34,371 nt of DNA from Candidatus Avelusimicrobium gallinaceum (GCA_944324965.1 CALUYH010000014.1:1-34371); one strand, 5' to 3'; shown: positions 7,796 through 16,928, numbered from the stretch's first letter. The notes: a model not told the origin generated them from the letters alone. Numbers and translations: made by a program.

Positions 7796-7804
7796 AATTC
7801 TCCT

Positions 7805-8140
7805 TTAGTGCGCTACCGTTTTAGAAAACAAGTGGATTACGGTTACGCCGGCGATAATCAGCGCCATGCCCGCCAGGGCCGCCGCATCCGGACGTTCTTT
7901 AAAAATCACAAATCCGGCTACCGCCGTCAACACAATGCCCACTCCGGCCCAAATGGCATACGCTACCCCTAACGACATTCCCTTTAGCGTAAGCCCCAAC
8001 AGCCAGAACGAGCCCGCATACGCCACGGCCGTCAGCACCGCCCAGCCCGGCACGGCAAACCCGCGCGAGGCTTTCAGGGCGCTGGTGCCCGCGATTTCGC
8101 ACACGATGGCCCCGGCCAGAAATAAATAATACTTCCACAT
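7805..8140 (-). CDS. Small multidrug resistance (SMR) transporter
   Basis: A 111-aa inner-membrane protein with four hydrophobic helices, the standard SMR length. The essential membrane glutamate is Glu15 (CEIAGTSALK), and YAIWAGVGIVLTA matches the conserved helix-3 region. Members act as antiparallel dimers exchanging protons for quaternary cations, guanidinium or polyamines. The pattern looks closer to EmrE/QacE than to Gdx, but the substrate is not certain. I chose the ATG at 8140 because it lies one base after the ComB-QueC stop codon, which suggests coupled translation. Confidence 0.9.
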   Translation of the reverse strand: MWKYYLFLAGAIVCEIAGTSALKASRGFAVPGWAVLTAVAYAGSFWLLGLTLKGMSLGVAYAIWAGVGIVLTAVAGFVIFKERPDAAALAGMALIIAGVTVIHLFSKTVAH

Positions 8141-8141
8141 A

Positions 8142-9935
8142 TTAGTCCAGCGACGTATCGTGCACGCCCGCTTCGGCAAAACCTTTGGCGCGCAGTTTGC
8201 ACGAATCGCAATGGCCGCACGGTTTTTTGCCGCCCGCGTAGCAGCTCCAAGTCAGTTCAAACGGCACTTTCAACTTGGCGCCCAGTTTGACGATTTCCGC
8301 CTTGGACAGGCGCATCAGCGGGGCCAGCACTTCAATCCCCTCGGTCACGCCCGTTTTGGTCCCGCGGTTTAGCGCGGCGGCTGCGGCCTTAAAAAACGCC
8401 GGCGTGCAATCCGGATAGCCCGAAAAATCCACCGCGTTGGGCCCGGCGATAATCGTGTCCGCGCCGACAGCGTCCAACAGCGACCCGGCAATAGACAAGA
8501 ACATCAAATTCCGCCCCGGTACGTACGTGGAAGGAATACCCTCGTTGGGAATATCTTCCACCGCCACGTCCGGCAAATCTTTGTTTTTATTGACGAGCGA
8601 ACAGCAATCCAGCCACGGCAAATTAAGCGTAATCAAGTGGTGCTTTACGCCCAAGTTGCGCGCAATCATTTGCGCGGCCAGCACTTCGCGGTCGTGGCGC
8701 TGCCCGTAGGAAACCGTCAACGCCTCGCACGTGTATCCGTGCGCCAACGCCCAGTACAGGCACGTGGTGGAATCCAACCCGCCCGAAAACAGCACAATGG
8801 CTTTTTTCTTGCGTTTGCCGCCTGCGGAGGCAAGCGGTTCGGAAAACGTTACATCTTCTTTGTCGTCCGGCAAAGACACGACTTTATCCGGCGACAGCGA
8901 AATGCGTTTTTCTTCCTTCGGTTCTTCGGCTTCCGGTTCTTCCGCCGGGGCAGATTTTTTGAGTACTTTATCCAGCAAATCGTCCGATTGCGGTTCCGCC
9001 GCAGCCGAGGTTTTGGGCTGCTGTTTGTTCAGCAAGGAAGACGCTTCCTGCTCCAATTCCTGTTTTTCTTCTTTCACCACTTTCAAGATATCGTTAAACA
9101 AACTCTTGATGCGGGTGGAAGCCGCAGATTTGCCGGTGGCAGTTGTTTGTTCCGGCACGTCGGTTTGCGGCATAGAGGCCGTACCGTCGCCTTCCGGCAT
9201 TTGCGGCATGCGGTCTGCCGGTTCCGCTTGCGGAGCGGGCAGCCCCATCCACTGGAAAGGGGCCGGCTGCCCAAACAGGTGGCAAACGCCGTAGCCTTCT
9301 TTGGAATAGCTGATTTGCGGCACCACGGGCAAGCTGTTTAACTGGAACGCCAGTTTGGCGTCCTTGTCGGCCGTTTTGGGGCCTTGTTTTTTAAATTCTA
9401 CAAAGCGGATGGTGTTGTGGAACTCCGCAATGGCGTTCTGCGGGCGGCCCACCCCTTGCAAATAGTCTTTAAACGCGCTGACGCACAAGCCGTCTTCCAC
9501 ATCGTCCGACACGCCGTAAAGCGCCGCCGGGATGAGCAGTACGTCTTTCTTTTGGCTGCGCAGCACGCTGGAAACGGCATCAAAGTTGCAAAAAGCGCCC
9601 AACAAGACCATGGACGCATGCTGCAGGCGCAACATGGCTTTCGTCCCCGAGTGAGAGATGAGCAACGCCGGGGTGCGCGCCTCGGACCGGGACGCCAGAT
9701 ACGGCGAATCGTCCTTATGCGCGGCCTTTACCGCCACATCGCTGTACACTTCAAACTGGGAATGCGTTTGCAAAAACGTATCCGCGCGGGAAGCGTCGTC
9801 AAACACCAGCACTTCTTTTTTCCCGCGGTGCAACAGCGCACAGGCCGTCGTGCCCGCGCGCAGGACGTCCACCACTACGGCAATGTCCGCCCATTGTTCG
9901 GCTTCAGCAATCGTTTTAGCGACCAGAATATTCAT
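8142..9935 (-). CDS. ComB-like phosphatase fused to QueC (7-cyano-7-deazaguanine synthase)
   Basis: A 597-aa two-domain protein. Residues 1 to about 225 resemble 2-phosphosulfolactate phosphatase (ComB): VVVDVLRAGTT at 20-30, SHSGTKAML at 94-102, LGAFCNFDAV, and VEDGLCVSAFKDYL near 146-159. Residues 225-372 are a low-complexity linker rich in Gln, Pro, Glu and Lys with a helical stretch (280-305). Residues 375-597 are a complete QueC: ATP-binding SGGLDST at 384-390, YVPGRN near 471, and a zinc site with Cys565, Cys573, Cys576 and Cys579. QueC makes preQ0 for queuosine tRNA modification; the role of a ComB-like domain in the same chain is unknown. The frame is open throughout, so the fusion is real at sequence level. 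It overlaps the lipoprotein gene by 20 bp. Confidence 0.88.
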   Translation of the reverse strand: MNILVAKTIAEAEQWADIAVVVDVLRAGTTACALLHRGKKEVLVFDDASRADTFLQTHSQFEVYSDVAVKAAHKDDSPYLASRSEARTPALLISHSGTKAMLRLQHASMVLLGAFCNFDAVSSVLRSQKKDVLLIPAALYGVSDDVEDGLCVSAFKDYLQGVGRPQNAIAEFHNTIRFVEFKKQGPKTADKDAKLAFQLNSLPVVPQISYSKEGYGVCHLFGQPAPFQWMGLPAPQAEPADRMPQMPEGDGTASMPQTDVPEQTTATGKSAASTRIKSLFNDILKVVKEEKQELEQEASSLLNKQQPKTSAAAEPQSDDLLDKVLKKSAPAEEPEAEEPKEEKRISLSPDKVVSLPDDKEDVTFSEPLASAGGKRKKKAIVLFSGGLDSTTCLYWALAHGYTCEALTVSYGQRHDREVLAAQMIARNLGVKHHLITLNLPWLDCCSLVNKNKDLPDVAVEDIPNEGIPSTYVPGRNLMFLSIAGSLLDAVGADTIIAGPNAVDFSGYPDCTPAFFKAAAAALNRGTKTGVTEGIEVLAPLMRLSKAEIVKLGAKLKVPFELTWSCYAGGKKPCGHCDSCKLRAKGFAEAGVHDTSLD

Positions 9936-10353
9936 TTAAAATCCCCAATACTTTAAAATCTTCAATGGCTTTTTCGTCTTCTTCCGTCAGGTTATCCACG
10001 TATTTGATGGCGTAAATAATCAGCGTTACGCGCGGGTCGGTCGCGCCGTCCTCGGCGCTGTTGTACTGGCCGATCAGCATCGCATCGGCCCCTTTGCCCG
10101 CCACAAACCGGCGGCCTTTTTCCACACCCATCTTCAGCACGTCACGGTCCGGTTTCAAATTTTTAATGCGCAGCAAGCCCAAGTTGCCGTACGGGCGGGT
10201 AATTTCGCTCTTGCTGCCCACGATTTCCACGTCTTTGGCTTTCGTAGCCGGGAAGTCCGGCCCGATCGGAATCCAATCCAAATTGCTCTGTTCCAAGGTG
10301 GCGCACCCGACCAACAAAAGGGCCAGCACCCCCCATCCTAAAAATTTTTTCAT
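9916..10353 (-). CDS. Predicted lipoprotein of unknown function
   Basis: 145 aa from the ATG at 10353, which has a strong AGGAGGGAG site. An N-terminal lipoprotein signal ends in the lipobox LVGC with Cys17 as the lipidated residue. The mature part is an alpha/beta-like domain with a stretch KGADAMLIGQYN that I cannot assign. It starts 8 bp after rlmN and overlaps comB-queC, so it belongs to the same operon. Lgt, which would lipidate it, is encoded at 15.2 kb. Confidence 0.8.
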   Translation of the reverse strand: MKKFLGWGVLALLLVGCATLEQSNLDWIPIGPDFPATKAKDVEIVGSKSEITRPYGNLGLLRIKNLKPDRDVLKMGVEKGRRFVAGKGADAMLIGQYNSAEDGATDPRVTLIIYAIKYVDNLTEEDEKAIEDFKVLGILNEYSGR

Positions 10354-10361
10354 ACTCCCTC

Positions 10362-11384
10362 CTATTTCCTTTGCGAAACTAATTGCCCGCACGCGGCCAA
10401 AATGTCGTTACCCATACTTTTGCGTATGGTCACGCCGATACCCATGGCTTTCAGGCCGGCGGCAAAATCTTTCACCACGCGGTCGCTGGTTTTTTCCCCG
10501 CGGCCCAGGTTGCACGCAATCAAGTTGACGTGCAATAAATAATTGTCTTTAACGCTGTAAATCCAATCCGCCAGTTTGCGGATGTGCTCCGGGCGGCTGT
10601 TGACGTTTTCTATCACGGAGTATTCCAAAAACACCTGGCGCCCCGTCATAGCGATGTATTCTTCCAGCGCTTTTTTTAAATCGTCCAAATCAAACTTGCG
10701 GTTGACCGGCATCAGCTGGCTGCGTTCGGCATTGTCGGCATTGTGCAAAGACACCGCCAAATTGGCCTGCGGCAAATCCACCGCCAGCTTATGCAGTTTG
10801 TCGGCAATGCCGGAAGTGGAAATGGAAATGTGGCGCGCGCCGATGTTTAAATAATCCGGGTTGGACAAATCGTGCGCGGCTTTAACCACGTTTAAATAGT
10901 TTAAAAGCGGCTCGCCCATCCCCATAAACACCACGCTGGAAATCCGCTCGCCCAGTTTTTCGCGGCGGACGTATTGGTACCACATCAGCACCTGGTCGGT
11001 GATTTCTTCCTGCGCCAAATCGCGCTTAAACCCCATTTTGCCCGTACTGCAAAACGAACAGTGCAACGGGCAGCCCACCTGGCTGGACACGCACACGCTC
11101 CAGGAATCCTGCGGCTTGAGTAACACCGTTTCTATGCGAAATCCGTCTTTCAGCGTCAGCAGGGCCTTGGCCACTTTGTCGTGTTGAGAGCAGGTGATTT
11201 CCGTCACTTCAAAGCTCAAAATCGGGCAGGCCTTTTTCAGCTGTTCGCGCAGCGCGGCGGGCAGGGTGGTGGCTTCGTCCCACGACGAAATACCCTTTTT
11301 AAAAATGGCCTCCTGCACCTGCGCAATGCGGAAGTTGGGCAGGCCGGCGTTTTTGATATATTGTTTTACGGATTCAAAATTCAT
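10362..11384 (-). CDS. rlmN: Dual-specificity 23S rRNA/tRNA adenine C2 methyltransferase RlmN
   Basis: A radical-SAM methyltransferase that methylates A2503 of 23S rRNA and A37 of some tRNAs. It is 340 aa from the ATG at 11384, preceded by AAGGAAAG. The iron-sulfur motif CxxxCxxC is at Cys105, Cys109 and Cys112 (GCPLHCSFCSTG), followed by MGMGEPLLN and ISTSG, the standard RlmN order. The resolving/methylated cysteine near the C terminus is Cys332 (ILAACGQL). It heads a minus-strand operon with the lipoprotein, ComB-QueC and SMR genes; both RlmN and QueC act on RNA modification. Confidence 0.97.
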   Translation of the reverse strand: MNFESVKQYIKNAGLPNFRIAQVQEAIFKKGISSWDEATTLPAALREQLKKACPILSFEVTEITCSQHDKVAKALLTLKDGFRIETVLLKPQDSWSVCVSSQVGCPLHCSFCSTGKMGFKRDLAQEEITDQVLMWYQYVRREKLGERISSVVFMGMGEPLLNYLNVVKAAHDLSNPDYLNIGARHISISTSGIADKLHKLAVDLPQANLAVSLHNADNAERSQLMPVNRKFDLDDLKKALEEYIAMTGRQVFLEYSVIENVNSRPEHIRKLADWIYSVKDNYLLHVNLIACNLGRGEKTSDRVVKDFAAGLKAMGIGVTIRKSMGNDILAACGQLVSQRK

Positions 11385-11491
11385 TTTTCTTTCCTTATTA
11401 TGGGGTATATATATTTTACCATTTTCCCGCAAGCCTTCTTTCCTTTTTATACCCCTTTTTCCCCCCGCGTGAAAAACCCCCTGTTTTTTAG

Positions 11492-11497
11492 TATAAT
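11492..11497 (+). promoter_or_regulatory. -10 element of the phosphohexomutase operon
   Basis: A perfect TATAAT ending 9 bp before the ATG at 11507; no good -35 is seen. The predicted transcript starts about 3 bases before the ATG. Confidence 0.55.
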
Positions 11498-11506
11498 ACC
11501 AGCACG

Positions 11507-12994
11507 ATGAGTGAAGATATCAAGTTTAGCACCGCCGGCTTTCGGGCCGTCACTGCAGACGGGCTCACCGCCCAGTCCGTGCAACGTTTGGCTTACGGGA
11601 TTTCCGAACATATTTTGGAACATCCCTTCTATGGTTTTGAAGGTGAAGGATACCGCAAGCACTGCGCCGAGCAAGGCAAAAAGCCCAAAAAGCCCCTCGT
11701 ACTGGTGGGGTTTGATACTCGCTTTTTTTCCAAACAATTTGCCTATATTGCCGCCAACGCCCTCGTGCAGAGCGGTATCACCGTAAAAGTGGCCGAACTG
11801 CCCCTTCCTACCCCAGTGGCGGAATGGGCCGTATTAAACGAATGCGCCGTGGGAGCGATTGTAATTACCGGCAGCGAAGCCGAGTATTACGTAAACGGCG
11901 TGAAATGGATTTCCTACTACGGGGGTATTGCCAACAACGAAATCGTACAGGATATTGAAAAACGCATTCCTTCCCCCAGCGCCCAGATTTTGAAGGCGTC
12001 TTCTACCGAGTTTGGCTATTTAAACGCGGGGGCCATCGTCACCAAGGACCTGCGCAAAGGCTATTTGGCGCGCTTGGAAAAGATGATTGACGTAAAAGCG
12101 CTTAAAAAATCCAAGCTCAAAATCGCGGTGGACCCGCTGTTTGGCACGGCCAAAAACTACTTCCGCGATTTCCTGGAAAAACACGGCGTAACGGTGGAAG
12201 GCATCCACGAAGGGGACGACGTCCTTTTCGGCGGGCGCACGCCCAACGCGGGCCCCGTGAGCCTGACGGATTTAAGCAAGCTGGTAACGTCCAAAAAGAT
12301 GAACCTGGGCATTGCCTGCAACCCCGATTGCGACAAGTTCGGCATCATTGACGCCGACGGGCAGTGGGTATCCCCCAACGAAATCGCCCCGATGCTGCTG
12401 GAACATATGGTCCGCAACAAAAAATTAAACGGCCGCGTGTGCCGCAGCGTCATTACATCCAACCTGATTGACCAGGTGGCCAAAACCAACGGGCTTATGC
12501 TGCGCGAAACGCCGGTCGGGTTTAAATACATTACCGAGCTGATGATTACCGGGCAGTATATTATGGGCATGGAAGAATCCGGCGGGATTGCCGTGGCCAG
12601 CCACATCCCGGACAAAGACGGTCTGCTCGCCTGCCTGCTGGTGGTGGACATGCTGGCGGTGGAAGGCAAATCGTTCAAACAGCTTAAAAAGGATTTTTAC
12701 AAAAAATACAAACAATTGTTTGACCAAAAAGTCAGTATTCCCAAAACGGAAACGGAAATCAACCGAATCATGGAACGGCTGGACATCCGGCCGCCGCTGT
12801 CCATCAACAAAACGTCCGTCTGGCGCATTGACTCTACCGACGGGTTCAAGTTTATTTTGAAAGGCGGCAGCTGGCTGGCCATTCGCCCTTCCAGCACCGA
12901 AAGGCTGATTCGTATGTACGCGGAATCGCAGGACGAAAAACTGCCGGCCGCGCTCATTAAAGAAGGCAAAAAAATTATTGACAGTATTGTCTAG
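11507..12994 (+). CDS. Divergent phosphohexomutase (PGM/PMM family)
   Basis: A 495-aa member of the alpha-D-phosphohexomutase family, which interconverts sugar 1- and 6-phosphates in the cytoplasm. The phosphoserine loop, normally TASHNP, reads ITGSEAEYYVNGVK with Ser123 kept but His-Asn-Pro lost. The magnesium loop, normally DGDADR, is NPDCDKFG at 272-279, so only Asp274 and Asp276 of three aspartates remain. The sugar loop GMEESGG (354-360) and the phosphate-binding loop RPSSTE are intact. It is therefore clearly a family member but may have altered metal use or substrate. It is the first gene before enolase, which fits a role in sugar phosphate metabolism. Confidence 0.85.
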   Translation: MSEDIKFSTAGFRAVTADGLTAQSVQRLAYGISEHILEHPFYGFEGEGYRKHCAEQGKKPKKPLVLVGFDTRFFSKQFAYIAANALVQSGITVKVAELPLPTPVAEWAVLNECAVGAIVITGSEAEYYVNGVKWISYYGGIANNEIVQDIEKRIPSPSAQILKASSTEFGYLNAGAIVTKDLRKGYLARLEKMIDVKALKKSKLKIAVDPLFGTAKNYFRDFLEKHGVTVEGIHEGDDVLFGGRTPNAGPVSLTDLSKLVTSKKMNLGIACNPDCDKFGIIDADGQWVSPNEIAPMLLEHMVRNKKLNGRVCRSVITSNLIDQVAKTNGLMLRETPVGFKYITELMITGQYIMGMEESGGIAVASHIPDKDGLLACLLVVDMLAVEGKSFKQLKKDFYKKYKQLFDQKVSIPKTETEINRIMERLDIRPPLSINKTSVWRIDSTDGFKFILKGGSWLAIRPSSTERLIRMYAESQDEKLPAALIKEGKKIIDSIV

Positions 12995-13027
12995 CACACG
13001 GCCCACGCGGCCGAAGGGGGATGTTTT

Positions 13028-14299
13028 ATGGCTCGTATCAAAAAAATTACGGCAAGAGAAATTTTGGACTCGCGCGGTTATCCCACCGTGGCGGCCGACG
13101 TTCTGTTAGATGACGGAAACACCGGCACCGCGGCCGTGCCCAGCGGGGCGTCCACCGGTTCGCACGAAGCGCTGGAACTGCGCGACGGCGGCGAACGCTA
13201 CAACGGCAAAGGCGTACTGCAAGCCGTAGCCAATGTGGAACGTATTTCCCAGCAGTTGGCCGGGATGGACCCGTTTGACATCCGCCTGGTGGACGAAAGT
13301 ATGATTGCCCTGGACGGGACGGAAAACAAATCCCGATTAGGTGCCAATGCCATGTTGGCGGTTTCCATGGCCGTACTGCGCGCGGGCTGCCACAGCGCCA
13401 AACTGCCGCTGTACCAGCACCTCCGCAACGTATACGGTCTGCATTACGACGATTACGTCCTCCCCGCCCCGATGCTCAACATCATTAACGGCGGCAAACA
13501 CGCCGATTCGGGCCTGGACGTACAGGAATTTATGATCGTCCCCACCGCGCCCGCCACGTTTGCGGACGCCCTGCGCCAAGCAAGCGAAACGTACCACGCG
13601 CTTCGCAGCCTGCTTAAAGAACAGGGAATGGTCATTGCCGTGGGGGACGAAGGCGGCTTTGCCCCCAAAATCACCAAACACGAAGACGTGTTAAAAACCA
13701 TTTTGGCCGCGGCCAAAAAAGCCGGCCACCCGGAAATGTCCCTGGCGATGGATTGCGCCGCCAGCGAATTTTTCCACGAGGGTTCCTACCGCTTTGAAGG
13801 CAAAATGCACTCCGCCGAACAAATGACGGAGCTGTATACCGCCTGGTGCAACGCCTACCCGCTGATTTCCATTGAAGACCCCTTGCAAGAGGACGATTGG
13901 GCCGGCTGGCAGTTAATCACCAAAAAACTCGGCAAAAAAATCAACCTGGTGGGCGACGATTTGTTCGTCACCAACCTCAAACGTCTGGAAAAAGGCATCG
14001 CCGAAAAAGCGGCCAACTCCATTTTAATTAAGGTCAACCAAATCGGCACCGTGTCCGAAACCATTGACGTAATGGAACTGGCCAAACAAAACGGCTACTC
14101 GTGCATTGTGTCGCACCGCTCGGGCGAAACGGAAGATACCTTCATCGCCGATTTGGCGGTAGCCACCAACGCGGGCGCCATCAAAACCGGCGCACCGGCC
14201 CGCGCGGAACGGACGGCCAAGTACAACCGCTTGCTGCAAATTGAAGCGGAACTGGGCGACAAAGCCGTCTACGCCCAGGCCAAGGCGTTCAAAAGATAA
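13028..14299 (+). CDS. eno: Enolase
   Basis: Converts 2-phosphoglycerate to phosphoenolpyruvate in glycolysis. At 423 aa it is near the family length. The flexible loop GASTGSHEALELRDG near residue 40, the catalytic GDEGGFAP, metal ligands in IEDPLQEDDW and VGDDLFVTN, the catalytic Lys in LIKVNQIGT and the signature SHRSGETED are all present. GGGGG lies upstream of the ATG at 13028. The stop overlaps the start of the FtsB-like gene (TAATG), a linkage of eno with ftsB/divIC seen in many bacteria. Confidence 0.97.
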   Translation: MARIKKITAREILDSRGYPTVAADVLLDDGNTGTAAVPSGASTGSHEALELRDGGERYNGKGVLQAVANVERISQQLAGMDPFDIRLVDESMIALDGTENKSRLGANAMLAVSMAVLRAGCHSAKLPLYQHLRNVYGLHYDDYVLPAPMLNIINGGKHADSGLDVQEFMIVPTAPATFADALRQASETYHALRSLLKEQGMVIAVGDEGGFAPKITKHEDVLKTILAAAKKAGHPEMSLAMDCAASEFFHEGSYRFEGKMHSAEQMTELYTAWCNAYPLISIEDPLQEDDWAGWQLITKKLGKKINLVGDDLFVTNLKRLEKGIAEKAANSILIKVNQIGTVSETIDVMELAKQNGYSCIVSHRSGETEDTFIADLAVATNAGAIKTGAPARAERTAKYNRLLQIEAELGDKAVYAQAKAFKR

Positions 14300-14598
14300 T
14301 GAAGAACGACTTAAAAGATGTTTTAATCCGTCATCAAAAGCCACTGTTATGGGCCGCCGGGCTCATAGCAGTGGTTGTTATTTTTCTGGGCAGCAGCATT
14401 ATCAGCCTGGTGCATAACAAGCGGGAAATGCACAAGCTGGCACGCCAAAGCGCAGCGCTGGACGAACAGCACAAAGAACTGCTGCGCAAATTGGATTTAC
14501 TGCAAAAGCAGGACCTGAATTACCTGGAAGAAGTCGCCCGGACGCAATACAATATGGTCAAACCCGGCGAAATACAATTCCGCATTCCGCAAGAGTAG
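14299..14598 (+). CDS. FtsB/DivIC-like septum formation protein
   Basis: A 99-aa bitopic membrane protein: cytoplasmic N terminus, one membrane helix at about 16-38, then a coiled coil (about 40-75) and a short beta-rich tail ending in KPGEIQFRIP. This is the architecture of FtsB/DivIC, which joins FtsL and FtsQ at the division site. Its position directly after eno supports the assignment. Translation is coupled to enolase through a one-base overlap. Confidence 0.85.
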   Translation: MKNDLKDVLIRHQKPLLWAAGLIAVVVIFLGSSIISLVHNKREMHKLARQSAALDEQHKELLRKLDLLQKQDLNYLEEVARTQYNMVKPGEIQFRIPQE

Positions 14599-14606
14599 AG
14601 GTTTTT

Positions 14607-15215
14607 ATGCATATAGACGTTATCAACCTGGGCCCGATGGACAACTGCACGTACCTGGTGAGCGAAGGCTCGGACGCCCTGCTGATTGACCCCGGCTGGG
14701 ATATGAATTTTTTGGAGCACACGCTGGAAGAAAAAAAATTAAATCTGCTGGCCGTGTTGTTTACGCACGGGCATTTTGACCACGTCAAATTTGCCCAACA
14801 ACTGCTGGAAAAGCACCATTTAAAGGCCTACATCGCCAAGAGCGACGTGGTGTTAAGCGGCATAGACCCGCATATGTTAAACGCCTACGAAGGCCCCCAA
14901 AACCTGCACATCGGCCCGTTTGAGGTGGAAATCATCCCCACCCCCGGCCATACCGCGGGCGGCGTGTGCATTAAAATCGGAAACGCGCTGTTTACGGGCG
15001 ATACGCTGTTCCCCGGGGCGTGCGGGCGGGTGGATTTGCCGTCTTCCAACCCGCGCGAAATGCGCAAAAGCCTGTTAAAACTTTCCGAACTGCCGGAAGA
15101 TACCCAAATTTTTGCCGGGCACAGCTACAACGGCAAATGCAGTTCCACCATCGGCTACGAACGGCTGAAAAACCCGTTTATGCGCAATGCCATCCGTGAT
15201 AAGGACACCCTGTAA
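14607..15215 (+). CDS. MBL-fold hydrolase, glyoxalase II-like
   Basis: A 202-aa metallo-beta-lactamase fold enzyme of the YcbL/GloB type. Metal-binding motifs are THGHFDH near residue 53, PGHTAGG near 113, FTGDTLFPGACGRVD near 130 (bridging Asp) and AGHSYNG with the closing His. The short length without the glyoxalase II C-terminal helices points to the YcbL-like branch. Substrate not determinable. It lies 8 bp after the FtsB-like gene and shares one base with lgt. Confidence 0.9.
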   Translation: MHIDVINLGPMDNCTYLVSEGSDALLIDPGWDMNFLEHTLEEKKLNLLAVLFTHGHFDHVKFAQQLLEKHHLKAYIAKSDVVLSGIDPHMLNAYEGPQNLHIGPFEVEIIPTPGHTAGGVCIKIGNALFTGDTLFPGACGRVDLPSSNPREMRKSLLKLSELPEDTQIFAGHSYNGKCSSTIGYERLKNPFMRNAIRDKDTL

Positions 15216-16000
15216 TGCATCCGGTATTTTTGCAAATCGGTTCTTTTGAGCTGGCCAGCTACGGCCTGATGACCGCGCTGGGCTACGCGGCGGCGGCGCT
15301 GTATTTATTGCCGCGGCTTAAAAAAATCGGCTTGGACCAGGACACCTTTTGGAACATCCTTTTTATCGCCTTTATGGGGGCGTTAATCGGCAGCAAACTG
15401 CTCTATATTATTGTTTCCTGGCCGCAGTTGGGCGCCACGCTGGCCGAAAAACTGACCAACATCGTGCGCGATTTCCGCTACGGGTTCGTGTTCTTTGGCG
15501 GGATGATTGTGTCGGTCGGGGCGTTGGTATGGTACATTAAAAAGAAAGGGCTGCCCCTTTTTAAAACCGCCGATTTTCTGATTGTGTCGCTCCCGCTGGG
15601 GCACGCATTCGGGCGCATCGGCTGTTTTTTGGCCGGCTGTTGCTACGGCCGCCCGACGGATATGCCTTGGGGCGTCGTCTTTACAAATCCGCACTCCCTG
15701 GTGCCGCCGGAACTGCTGGGCGTAGCATTGCACCCCACCCAGCTCTACGAGTCCGCGGGCAACCTGCTGTTATTTTTCCTGCTGCACGCGGCGTACAAAA
15801 AACCGCACCGCGCCGGCACGATACTGGTAGAATATATTTGGGGATATAGCCTGATGCGGTTTATCATTGAATTTTTCCGCGGCGACTTCCGGGGCGAATA
15901 CCTGCTGTGGTTTTCCCCCTCGCAGGCCATTGCCTTGCTGGCGGCGGCCGTCGCCTTTGGATTATGGATACGTTTGAAAAAGGATACACAAAATGGCTGA
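15215..16000 (+). CDS. lgt: Prolipoprotein diacylglyceryl transferase
   Basis: An inner-membrane enzyme that transfers a diacylglyceryl group from phosphatidylglycerol to the lipobox cysteine of prolipoproteins. 261 aa with about seven hydrophobic helices. The Lgt signature GRIGCFLAGCCYGRPTD is near residue 133, followed by HPTQLYES and RFIIEFFRGD, both conserved in the family. It overlaps the MBL gene by one base and the pseudouridine synthase by 8, so it is within one operon. Confidence 0.96.
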   Translation: MHPVFLQIGSFELASYGLMTALGYAAAALYLLPRLKKIGLDQDTFWNILFIAFMGALIGSKLLYIIVSWPQLGATLAEKLTNIVRDFRYGFVFFGGMIVSVGALVWYIKKKGLPLFKTADFLIVSLPLGHAFGRIGCFLAGCCYGRPTDMPWGVVFTNPHSLVPPELLGVALHPTQLYESAGNLLLFFLLHAAYKKPHRAGTILVEYIWGYSLMRFIIEFFRGDFRGEYLLWFSPSQAIALLAAAVAFGLWIRLKKDTQNG

Positions 16001-16904
16001 AACTAAAAAAATCGTTTTTGACGGATACACCCGCCGCTTGGACGTATTTGCCGCCGACGAACTGGCGGACTTTTCGCGCGCCATCGTGCAGAAAATGATT
16101 AAGGACGGCAAAATTACCGTCAACGGCAAAAAGGTGAAACCTTCCTGGCCGCTGACGCGGGGCGAAGTGGTGGAAATTGAACTGCCCGAAGCCCGCGCCA
16201 AAACCGATTTGAAAGACCTCATCATCCACGACGCCAAGGACTTTTTTGTGCTGATTAAACCTGCGGGCATGCTGGTGCACCCGCAAAGCCCCGTGTGGGA
16301 AGAACACCCGGAGGCGGTCTTCTCTACCGAGGAAACCCTGGTGTCCGTCATCCTGGCCAATCCCCCCAAAGGGTTTGACATGTCCATGCCGCGCTCGGGC
16401 CTGGTGCACCGCCTGGACCGCGAAACGAGCGGGGTGATGTTGGTAGCCAAAAATGCGGAGTTTCAGGCCGAAATGGTAGCGATGTTTGCCAACCGCGAAG
16501 TGCACAAAACGTACCACTCTATTGCCTGCGGCGAAGTACCGGACGACGAAGGCACCATTGACGTGCCCATCGGGCGCGTGGCCGGCGGCAAAATCAAAGC
16601 CTCGGACGTCGGGCGCGAAGCCATCACGGACTACAAAGTGCTGGAACGCAAAAACGGATTTACGTATATTGAGCTGTACCCGCGCACCGGCCGCACCAAT
16701 CAGCTGCGCGTCCATTTAAGCTGGCTGGGATACCCCGTGCTGGGGGATTGGCTGTACCGCGGCGCCACGGCGGACCGCCTGATGCTGCACGCGCGGCGCA
16801 TTGAATTTAAACACCCGCTGACGGGCAAAAAACTCAAGTTTGAAGCGCCCGTCCCGCCGGACTTTTTGGCGGCGTGGGAGCGCGTGACGCAAGTTAAAAA
16901 GTAA
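15993..16904 (+). CDS. RluA-family pseudouridine synthase
   Basis: A 303-aa enzyme that isomerises uridine to pseudouridine in rRNA or tRNA. An S4-like RNA-binding segment occupies about residues 12-65 and the synthase domain about 75-285. The catalytic aspartate is Asp142 in GLVHRLDRETSGVM, and the later block RTGRTNQLRVHL is also conserved. It resembles RluD/RluC in layout, but the target uridine cannot be named. It is the last gene of the 11.5-16.9 kb operon. Confidence 0.94.
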   Translation: MAETKKIVFDGYTRRLDVFAADELADFSRAIVQKMIKDGKITVNGKKVKPSWPLTRGEVVEIELPEARAKTDLKDLIIHDAKDFFVLIKPAGMLVHPQSPVWEEHPEAVFSTEETLVSVILANPPKGFDMSMPRSGLVHRLDRETSGVMLVAKNAEFQAEMVAMFANREVHKTYHSIACGEVPDDEGTIDVPIGRVAGGKIKASDVGREAITDYKVLERKNGFTYIELYPRTGRTNQLRVHLSWLGYPVLGDWLYRGATADRLMLHARRIEFKHPLTGKKLKFEAPVPPDFLAAWERVTQVKK

Positions 16905-16928
16905 TTTCTAGTCGTTCTTAAAAAATTC

